DNA from: Bemisia tabaci
Taxonomy: Eukaryota; Arthropoda; Insecta; Hemiptera; Aleyrodidae
NCBI RefSeq assembly: GCF_918797505.1
Contig: NC_092797.1
Location: forward strand, 19,357,372-19,421,371
Length of the DNA stretch: 64,000 nt
Direction of reading: 5' to 3'
This document shows positions 55,300-64,000 of the stretch, piece after piece (position 1 is the first letter of the stretch; each line of letters opens with the position of its first letter). The position numbers and the translations under genes were made by a program. The notes beneath the pieces are model-generated. The model did no database searches, was not told the DNA's origin, and saw nothing but the letters and a program-made list of their open reading frames with translations.

Positions 55300-55440
55300 T
55301 TGGACTACATTTTGCAATTAGGAGCTAAACTTGCCAGCCCATCTGTAAAAATACGCATATGCACAGGGGAATTTATGGCACATATGTCATTTCTAAACTG
55401 AGCCAGATATTATAGTTCCAAATTGCAAAATGCAATCCAT
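55300..55440. mobile_element. TTGGACTACATTTTGC fold-back family, copy 2
   Basis: TTGGACTACATTTTGCAATT mirrored by AAATTGCAAAATGCAATCCA, 141 bp, non-coding. Confidence 0.72.
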
Positions 55441-55946
55441 TTAGGGATGTAATCTATAAAATGAAGCTGTTTGACAAATTTTGATTTTTTGTGACTGTAA
55501 CTCTTTCTCGACCCTATGGATCAATGATTGGAAATCTTAACCGGAAATCAGGAATGGTTATGGGGATGTGTAATTCTTGCTTCTATATTTCGCAAAGATT
55601 TTCGCCAAGATTGTGCTTTGTGAACGTTTAGCATAGGACCAATATTGAGTGCAACAGCGAATTCGTTTACAAATTGGGCGGAAATTCGTAAATTATTAAA
55701 AATCTGTTTTTGCTCATTGAATGAATGACGACATAATTAAATCATATCTGCACAAAATCGGTGGAGTTTTATGCCAGTCACCTCTCCCCCGATCAGTCCT
55801 TTTTCTTGAGAGAATGAAAGAGTGTGCACTGTGCAGACTCTTATGATGAAACAATAGAACATACCTAATGATGACTAGCATGAAAAAAAAAAACATGTTA
55901 AAATGAAAACACACAATATTGATGATTTTCAAATCGGAAAAGAATG

Positions 55947-56005
<59 letters not shown>

Positions 56006-56369
56006 CGGAAGAATTTAATCGTATTGTTCCAAATCGTAGCAGAATTTTTTTAATTTTTGGAGAAACATTGTGTTTCTTCCCGCGTTTCGAAATGTGGTGG
56101 GCGCAAGTCTCTTAAATACAACTGACTTTGGGAGGAAAATAATATTAAATTGATGAGGTAGGTAAACATCTGTGAAACTGTGCCGCTCTTATCTGGGCGT
56201 AGAGCACGCGCTCTCCTACAGCGCTACACACTTCTACAGTGACCTAAATAATACTATTTCTAGAGTCGCAGTCGTTTCAGATACATCTGTTAGTTTTTGA
56301 TGAGGCGACAGATAACAGATTCTGCTCATTTTGTTGGTTTTTGTTATACTTCGATTCCTCTCTCACCAG
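55441..56369. other. No protein gene; poly(A) 55947-56000
   Basis: A 54-bp pure A run precedes AT-rich DNA leading to the tRNA gene. Nothing else recognised. Confidence 0.45.
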
Positions 56370-56441
56370 TCCTCGGTAGTATAGTGGTCAGTATCCCCGC
56401 CTGTCACGCGGGAGACCGGGGTTCGATTCCCCGCCGGGGAG
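56370..56441 (+). tRNA. tRNA-Asp (anticodon GTC)
   Basis: 72 nt. Acceptor TCCTCGG pairs with CCGGGGA (one G-T pair), and the discriminator is G. Anticodon stem CCCGC/GCGGG holds loop CTGTCAC with GTC at 56403-56405. T arm CGGGG-TTCGATT-CCCCG carries a perfect B box. No intron and no encoded CCA, as expected for a eukaryotic nuclear tRNA. It supplies Asp for GAC/GAT codons in cytosolic translation and is transcribed by Pol III from its internal A and B boxes. Confidence 0.98.
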
Positions 56442-56445
56442 GACA

Positions 56446-56450
56446 TTTTT
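56446..56450 (+). terminator. Pol III terminator (TTTTT)
   Basis: Five T, four bases after the tRNA 3' end. Confidence 0.85.
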
Positions 56451-57770
56451 GCTAGATGAATCCGCACCTGAGAATACCGCCTACATTATTATCCACCAGT
56501 CGTTTACTTTGTAACAATAGCGTGTATATATAGTCAATGCGTCACAATTTTAGAAAGAAAGTCCAGAAAGGCCTTTTTAGCGGGGTTTTTTATTCAAAAA
56601 TTAGCCTGCTTCTCGTAAGTAATATAACCCTTAAAAACGCCTTCAACACCAGATTGGTATCAAAGAACCTCATATGTAAGCTGACCGACCTAAAAACATT
56701 AATTAGACAAGAAAAGGGGGGGGGGGGAAACAAAAAAACAACCATGTGCACAAAATGCCAGGTAGCTTTACTAGACGCATGCGCATGGACTAGTGCGTTT
56801 ACCTTGGATAATGCGATGATGCAACGTGCCCCAAATTTACCAGCATATCAATGGTAATGTCATGCTTTTCTCTTTAGTCCTTACAGCAGTCTCCTCAATT
56901 TACACTCCAAGCTCTTTGTCGAGAGAGAGGGAGGGGGCGAAAAGGGGGTGAGCAAGAACAGCCCCCGATTCAATGAGCAAGAATTTACGAGGCACTCGCT
57001 GAGCGGAAGTCCTCGTCCGATTAGCGCACGGAGACCCTTGCTCAAATACATCGAGCATCAAATCTGATACACGGAAGAGCCCGAAAAATTATAGAGGCAT
57101 TCAGGAAGTATTAGATTTTTTTAAGGAGCCTTATTAAGTCGGGAAACAGCGCGCGGATTACATTTATCGTCCTGTTCCGAAAACTGAACAACTGTAGCCG
57201 GGGCCATAAAAAATAATTAGCTCCCAATATCCAAAGGCCAAGAGTGAGTTTACGCGACGCACCGAGATGCGTTGCGCGGTGTAATTGCAGTTATAAAAAT
57301 AAAAATAAGAACAAGGCTGATTGAAATATTGTTATTAGTGGATTAAAAGTGTAGGCTCTGTCACCCTCTTCGATAGGAGCGCTAACTACACCCCTTGTAA
57401 AGCGCAAGGGCTGGTCTTCTTAAACATGCGTCTTCAGAAACGGGGTCTTATCTCCTGAAATTTGCATATCTCTTTTCTTAGGCTCAAAGAGAAAAGTATA
57501 AAATTTTATTTTTATTAATCTGAACCCTCTTCCACAAATCGCCATCGATGCATGAGCTTCGAAGAATATTCTTTCAGCTTTCTCCTTAATATTCCTCGCT
57601 TTACGCTGGGTCTGAAGTTTAAATCGCTCTTTGCTCCAATACGAGTATATCGTGTGACAAAAAGTATCTACGTTTTTGGAGTAATTCGATGTCTTGACAT
57701 CATGAAACAATAGGGTAGTTTCTTTGGCAATGTTGACGATGAAGCCGCCTTGCAGAAAGTACCGAAAATT
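56451..57770. other. No gene recognised
   Basis: Frames of up to 106 codons (56537-56857) include a G run and show no domain. Confidence 0.4.
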
Positions 57771-58028
57771 TAATCAGTGAGAACGTAAACACACCAATTC
57801 GAAAAAATGAAAATAATCAAGACACACACAAAACTGCATACCAGGTGAAGAAGTTAATCTAAGTCAAAGATTTTTGGTGCCTAAAAGCAAGTACTTAAGG
57901 ACACTTTAAGTGTCCAAGTTGGAATAGATACGGTAACTTCAATGACCATTATAATAATTGTCTGTCCTTAGTGAAAAGTGAGTATTTTCGAGTTACCGAG
58001 TTGGTGTGTTTACATTCTCACTGATTCA
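57771..58028. mobile_element. GTTGGTGTGTTT fold-back family, copy 3
   Basis: Left AATCAGTGAGAACGTAAACA and CACCAATTCG, mirrored by CGAGTTGGTGTGTTTACATT and CTCACTGATT. Non-coding. The interior contains TTTTTGGTGCC, related to the other copies in reverse. Confidence 0.82.
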
Positions 58029-58062
58029 ATTGGACGACCAATTTTCAAGTTGTAAAAGTTAA

Positions 58063-58110
58063 CAAACAAACAAACAAACAAACAAAAAAAAAAAAAAAAA
58101 AAAAAAAAAA
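58063..58110 (+). repeat. (CAAA)n followed by poly(A)
   Basis: AACAAACAAACAAACAAA microsatellite running into 27 A. Confidence 0.9.
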
Positions 58111-59066
58111 CTTGAGCACAAAAGCGTTATTGATTAATATAAAGCTTATACTGTGCGTGTGCGTTTTAAAAGTATGTAGTAGATAGCATGTCTGATCAGA
58201 GAGTTCTTCAGAGCACCGAAAAAAAAATAGTGATTTTTACAGAACGTGTTCTGTGAATTTCGCAGTTGTTTTGTTTTGCTGAATTATCTGCAAAGGGGTA
58301 GGATTTTTCGATTTCTTTAAGTAGAATTACATATCTAGTTTGTAAAATATTCGAAATACCTGTTACAAATTTTCACATGACAAGGGCAGTTATATTTAAT
58401 AAACTGTTTTGTAATTTTTAAAGTCTCTTCAGTGATTTTCGCAAAACGGAAATAAAATTTTCCAAACGGTTTAAAAGAAAACGCTGAACTGTAGTTTGGT
58501 GAAAATTGCATTTTAAGTAAAGGTAAGATTGAAGAACGCTTCTGTATTTTTATCAAAATAAAAGTAAATTTTTACCTGACAGTTGAATAAAAATTTTCAG
58601 ATATTCAGGGGACCCAAATTTTTCGACAGTTCGTGGCTACTCGATAAAAGATGCTAGTAGCTCAAAATTGAAAGGAATATAAAGTTAAATTTTGAGACAT
58701 CACATGACAATTATTTTGTCATTTAAATTATGTCACATGCATATTGATTCCTTTATTTTCATCGCCGAGAGTATCCTTAAGTTACTGGAATAACCAGAGA
58801 AGTACATATATGATGAATTTATAAAATAAAAAAGTTTGTTTATACTGTTACATCCCAGCCTCCTTCCATTTCCCCATCATTTAGCCGACAAAGTTGACAA
58901 AATGGGACGGTATAAGCTGGCAATGAAACTTGCCACGAGGTATCGAAACGGAACGGAGTTTGTGTTTAGGTTACTTTTGAGGGGATGGTTTTGCGTCTGT
59001 ATTCTTATTCGCAATGGAAGCGGTGTTATTTTGCAGTCTCTTTTACAACCCACCGGAGACGAATTC
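58111..59066. other. No gene recognised
   Basis: The 96-codon frame at 58836-59126 runs into the following fold-back and overlaps two antisense frames. Not called. Confidence 0.4.
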
Positions 59067-59315
59067 GACCTCGCTAAGGCAAAATGCCGTATGAACATTC
59101 AAGAGTCGCCAAATTTCCTTCTGTAAAATTTTCATTTTATAGGAGAGTCGTGAATATTTTCTCTTGAGATTCGTAGATTTGAATCTGATTACGAATAAAA
59201 TCCTCTGATAATTTGGAGAACAAACTTTCGCAAATTTTCCGAAAAATTCGTATTTCATCAAAGGAAATTTGACACCGTTTAAAGGCCGATACGGCATTTT
59301 TCCTTAGCATGGCAG
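59067..59315. mobile_element. CTGCC fold-back family, copy 5 (diverged)
   Basis: Left GACCTCGCTAAGGCAAAATG and CCGTATGAAC, right GATACGGCATTTTTCCTTAG and CATGGCAG. Inner arms GTCGCCAAATTTCC and GGAAATTTGACACCG. Confidence 0.78.
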
Positions 59316-61747
59316 AATAGCCCCGCACGGAGCATAAAACGCAAACGAGTCTATGGGTTCAGGTGCGCTTTTTCTCAAGCTCCGTGGCACCCTCGTCCCT
59401 CCCTCAACCCCCTCATCTTGCGACTCCTTTTTCATCATCGAGTCCGACTCACCACTAAACTTACACCGAGCTCCAGATTAAATTAAGTACCATACACTCA
59501 CAAAACATTCATTGCAATACATTTTCAACTTACTAACGAGGGGCCATTTTTGTCAAAAAATGAAACAGGTGAATCTACCGGAATAAAGGATGAATGAATC
59601 GAGGAAAAGTCTCCTCCCTCGATATAAAATCAACGTAGGCGGATCCCGAAACTTTGGACGGGGGGAGCGTAAGGGGGGCTTAAGGGGGGGGGGGTCTGGA
59701 GGGCTACTCCCAAATTTTTTAAAAATTTGACAGCATCTAATATACAATTTGAGTCAATTTCGTCATGAATAATTACCAAATCGAGGCCGTTCTTCCTTCT
59801 CCATTTCTCCTCCATTCTTCCATTCATTCTTTGTTACTCCCTTTTTCTCCTACTTTTTTTAAGTGAACGGGGTGCGCCCCCCCCCCCCTTGAATCCACCC
59901 ATGAAAATACAGTAGGTAGAGAAACCACACGCAGATTGATCATTTTGGGAAATTATTGATGACCTCCTGTGGTAGAGGCTAGTTTTATTTTAACTCGATG
60001 ATCGTATATTAGACTGAATCTTGTGAAAAATGTCTATTTTTGGCATATAAATTGGAAAGGAAGCCAAATGTCTGAAATGTAATATATGAATCTCTTATGC
60101 GGAATTTTTACCCAGAATTATCTCACGATGTGTCTTGCACAATAGTCACATCATTTACAATAAGAGAACCATAAAATTGGATATTCTTTATGAAAAAAAA
60201 TAAACAAAACAAAAAACACAGTAGAACATCATACCTGTTTTCTCACACTCGATATGAGTTTCAATAGTCAAGCCGTGACACAACTTGATAACTCTATCTC
60301 TTTAATTGTTCATGTGCTGGCTCAAACGACGATTTTTCAAAAAGTTTAAAAACTCAGTTGTTCATCAATTTCCTCTTACGATGCAAAAAATAAACCCTTT
60401 CACAATGACAATGCCTCAGAAGGAACACCAACCCGACTCATGTAATCCCCAGAAAATTAAAGGTGGCATAATTGAGTAAATATCGCAGGAAAATCATCCG
60501 CAGCGTAGAACAATGACATTTTAATCATTTTTCTTCTCTCGGAGCAGTGTAGGGGAAACGAATTCATCACTCATCGTCCTCCCCTTGAGCAAACTCTTTT
60601 GAATCGACGCGAAGAAACCGCTGCGAGTGGATTTTAAGCCGCTATAAACATCGGGTTTAAGTATTTTAAAAGTCCTTAGCGTCGCGATACAATAGAGATT
60701 GATAGAAAATCACAAATGGAACTCGAGGAATGAATGAAGATGGTGGAGGTTGAGTCGAATGAAACCCATACCCTTTCGGGACCCTTTCGATGAGATCCTA
60801 TTATGATCGATGCGATTTCAATAACCCTTCCTCTGCCGTGGTCACGAATCCTGCGGTTGTTTCTGCCCTCTTAGAACCATTATACGATCATTAACGCGAC
60901 CGATTAAATTGAGTTGTAATAATCCTTTGACTTCTGTCGGTCGTAACCTAACAACCTATGTCTACATCAAATCTTTTGGTTGGAGTTATCAAATGCTCAT
61001 TACTTACCTGAGGCGGTAGTTTACTTCGTACAAATGCGAACAGATACGGGTGGAATTGAATTTTATTCGAAACATATCAATCATAAAAAGAGGTGGAAGG
61101 TTTTTTGTTATTGTGGATGAAGTCGTACTAATGGCTTGCGTCTCAGAATGGCGCGTGAGAATAACTTGTAAAAACGATTAGACTCGGTTTGTTAATTGTG
61201 ATTTAGAAGTGTTAGTGGGTATAATATTTGTAAGAACTAGCACCTTGTTACATGCTCATTCGATTGATTATTATTTGCTTTTATATTTTACTTTAATTTA
61301 TTTAAGATGTTAACGTTCGTCTCAGTCCCCTCCTGCACATGTATGCCTTTTTCTGACAAAGATATTTCAATAACGGTGATGGTTCCTTTTTTCTTCTCCT
61401 TCTTCTAGCTCAGATCCCTATTTTAGGAGCTACTCTTTTTCTCACTGAAGAATTTGGTAGATCATCTTTATAAATATTTGTAAAAATATTTTGAAAAAAT
61501 TGTGTTGGTCATGTCGTCATCTAAATAAAATGAACGATATCGGCACAAGTATAAATTATATTCGATTTAAAAGAAAAACATTTCGACGGTTATCATTTCA
61601 TAAATACACAGTAATAATGCAAATAGTTCAACAAACAAACACAAGAAAACAGGTGACCAAGGCTTAAAAAAAAAATTAGTTGCTTTGTCAGATAGGTTTT
61701 TTTTTTTTTTTTTTTTTTTGTACGTACATTTGGACAAGTTTTGAGTT
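59316..61747. other. Gene-poor stretch
   Basis: C/G-rich runs near 59660-59700 and 59877-59890, and a T run near 61698-61719. No gene, RNA or shared repeat recognised. Confidence 0.4.
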
Positions 61748-61824
61748 TGTTGGAGTTTTTTAGCCAACGTGCGTTAAAAATTCAGCATATAAAGCTAACG
61801 CACGTTGACTAAAAAACTCCAACA
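61748..61824. other. Long perfect-type hairpin (29-bp arms, 19-nt loop)
   Basis: Left arm begins TGTTGGAGTTTTTTAG and ends GTGCGTTA. The right arm is its exact complement except for one position (C opposite A). Its size resembles a miRNA precursor, but nearly full pairing also fits a tiny fold-back element. There is no evidence of transcription. Confidence 0.85.
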
Positions 61825-63105
61825 TACTGTCGTATGAGTGCGTCTACCGCAATCACTTTGTGTAAGTTTTGAGTTGTATTTGCCTTAAAAACCGCATATG
61901 GTGGGAAGTATGACCCTCATCGAGGAATATTATCTTTTTTCGTTAGATTAAATGCATACATTTTCTAAGAGAGCGGCAGTTTACCTATGTGGCATGGTCA
62001 ATAATTACTCTTATGCCTAAGCAGAAGGATGTAATCAACTGCAAGCAAAATTATTTAAAGTTAGACTTAATGAATTCTAGACGTTCAAAAACGAAATTGG
62101 CAAAGGATTATGCTTGAAAAACCCACATTGAAGTCGAGTTTAGAGCCCTTATTCTAACTCGTTCATTTAATCCGGGATCTAAGCTTCCCATCCGACTTGC
62201 GGAAGCCTCGCGTATTATTGAAAAATCCGTTGTCGACTCATCAAGTGACTTCCCGGGGGAGATACCTACTCCTTAACCTTTTTATTCAGTTTTCTGGAAC
62301 GCGTCAAGACTGAACCCTCGCCACCCTCGGTTAAGCCCTTGTTTAAACTTTTTGATTTCCTTTTCATTTTAACTTTCTCGCTTGTTAAGCCTCATTCAAT
62401 TTAAATTTTAATCCTCGTGCAATCATAATTACAAACATAAGACAGGTGTTACCCACTGGGTTTGGAGATTTTGGGATTGCGAGGAAGCCTGGGCCGTTGT
62501 TTTGTGTACAAGTTAAATAGTCAAATGAATTTTCGTTCTACCTCGCGTCTCAAAAGATGATATCCGAGAGAATCAGCAACCGTCTTTGCTTAAACATGTT
62601 TTAAGTATCAAAGAATAATTATGAATATTCTTATTTGGCAAGGATGCTTCCGTTTTTACGTTGAATGGGCTCCATTAATGAAAATTAAATTTTGTAAGGC
62701 AAAGCGGTACCAAATGAAGTCTTCTTTTGACTTCATTTTTGAAAACAATGATTGGGGTAAGCATTCAAGTTTGCTGAAACGTGTATTAAAAAACTGAGTG
62801 ATCTTTCTTGCTATCTTTTCATTTAATTTTTTTATTTATTTATTTTATTTTAACATCGATTTAATAATCTCCATTCAAATTTGCGAACACCTTCATCAGA
62901 TAATTTATTTATGAAAAAGTTTTCCAGAGAGAAATTATGAATATAATCCAAAATAAATTAAAAAATACGGTATTAACCATCGTTCACTCATAATTTTAAC
63001 TAATATGTTTAAATAGCTAAATTTTGTAAAATGGTGAAGTTACAAACGTAAAAGTTTGAAAGCAAAAATGTTAGTATTATTAATTCGCTTTTAAATTAAA
63101 TCCTC
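61825..63105. other. No gene recognised
   Basis: AT-rich, with no ORF or repeat of note. Confidence 0.45.
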
Positions 63106-63330
63106 TTTGTGAAAAAAAGTCTCTTAAATGTTGAGTTCAGACTCTTAAAAAATTAAAAAAAAAAAATTACTTGATTCAGTCGGATTTTTGCTTAAATTAA
63201 AAGGAAATTCACTGAAATTAAGGGGCTTGGCTCTCGATTCAAGCAAAAATCCGATTGAATTAAAAGTATTTTTTCTTGTCAATTTTTTTTTTAGAGCCTG
63301 GACTCCAAATCCAAGATACGTTTTCCGGTG
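63106..63330. mobile_element. CACTGG-family palindromic MITE, copy E (eroded ends)
   Basis: Interior matches copies A-D (CAGACTCTTAAAA, TTGATTCAGTCGGATTTTTG and the mirror). The right end is TTTTCCGGTG, and the left terminus has decayed to GTGAAAAAAAG. Non-coding. Confidence 0.82.
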
Positions 63331-63527
63331 CTTCCAAAGCTAAAATACCCTATCTTCAGTAACATCGCGCCTCGCTGCGTTGTAAGTATAAGATTTTGAA
63401 ATTTCGAACTTCAATTATTATTGAGCGAACGATTTGAGTTTGAACCCTACGCGCTCTATTACTGACGAATGGGACTCTCCGATCGCAAATCATAAATCCA
63501 CATAACGAATGATTCGCACACCGCAAG
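63331..63527. other. No feature seen
   Basis: Single-copy DNA between the MITE and the SINE tail. Confidence 0.4.
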
Positions 63528-63755
63528 TTTTTTTTCTTCTTTCTTTTCTTTTTTTTCTTTTTTTTACACTTTAAGTATCCTACGAGGGATAATCCTGCGC
63601 TTTACCATCCATAAAGTCCCATCCCCTCTGTCCCTAATCAAGCCAGCTCCAGGTAACCGTTGTTTGAGACCATCAAGCTTGAGTCACCTGGCCGGGAATC
63701 GAACCCAGAACCTCCCGATCATAGAGCAAGCGCTACAACCACTACCACAGGAGGC
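63528..63755 (-). mobile_element. tRNA-derived SINE with A-rich tail
   Basis: On the minus strand it starts GCCTCCTGTGGTAGTGGTTG (A-box-like) and has a perfect B box GGTTCGATTCC at 63705-63695. An unrelated body of about 110 bp follows, then a tail of A with scattered G (63565-63528). The head resembles a tRNA but does not fold as one: the acceptor ends do not pair. It would be mobilised by a LINE reverse transcriptase. Target duplications were not found. Confidence 0.8.
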
Positions 63756-64000
63756 AAATCAATCGCAATTTTTAGAACTTCTTAATTATATTCAAGCGTG
63801 GCAGGTCTGCGGGCGTAGGTTCAGTTACGCTCGAGGCAAGGCAATGCCCTTTTATTTTAGAGGAGCCTACTCATGCGTGGCTAATGTTGTCATATTGGAA
63901 TTGAATTCCGGGGACCGCTGCCGGTTGCATCGCGCCACCCCGTACAATCGGGGAGCTGACACTGTGCTCTCAGCGCTCTGTTATCAATCACTTATTAACT
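63756..64000. other. No feature seen
   Basis: Window end; no ORF or repeat. Confidence 0.4.

Noticed and set aside
63660..63755. Possible tRNA gene on the minus strand
   Set aside because: B box present, but acceptor ends do not pair and an A-rich tail follows. It is a SINE head.

Overview
The window looks like repeat-rich, AT-rich intergenic DNA of an arthropod nuclear genome. The signs are a eukaryotic tRNA gene with a Pol III terminator, a spliced gene with GT-AG introns, a tRNA-derived SINE, an intact Ty3/gypsy LTR retrotransposon, and many short fold-back (MITE-like) elements. Several of the fold-back families look to me like those of sap-sucking Hemiptera such as whiteflies, but that is a guess from memory. 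No bacterial, phage or CRISPR signal was seen.

Layout: 1-14 kb is gene-free and holds dispersed fold-backs, a repeat with an internal 79-bp minisatellite, a CGTGCTTTT minisatellite and a decayed tandem array (11.07-13.1 kb). At 14.06-15.52 kb lie two 549-bp arms of a near-perfect inverted repeat. At 17.35-18.2 kb fold-backs are nested, and this shows the target-site rule of one family. At 20.1-20.7 kb an hAT-like MITE sits inside another fold-back. The stretch 30164-38670 is a full-length, apparently young retrotransposon on the minus strand. A putative two-exon gene for a small secreted cysteine-containing protein lies at 42320-44842. tRNA-Asp(GTC) is at 56370-56441, and a tRNA-derived SINE is at 63528-63755. 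Most remaining sequence holds nothing I can name.

The retrotransposon is the centrepiece. It has two 1015-bp LTRs that look identical, CCCCC target duplications, a Gag with a SAP-like N-terminus and zinc knuckle, and a Pol with PR-RT-RNaseH-IN. Gag and Pol are joined by what reads as a -1 frameshift signal: GGGAAAC, an 8-nt spacer, an 11-bp stem and a 6-bp pseudoknot. In the position where env would lie it carries a third ORF resembling a Ulp1/SENP (C48) SUMO protease, with a candidate splice acceptor 8 bases before its ATG. His, Trp and Cys landmarks are at Ulp1-like spacing, but the canonical Asp and Gln positions are Thr and Lys. A deSUMOylase-like accessory protein in an arthropod retroelement is the most promising novelty here, because SUMO is part of piRNA-guided transposon silencing.
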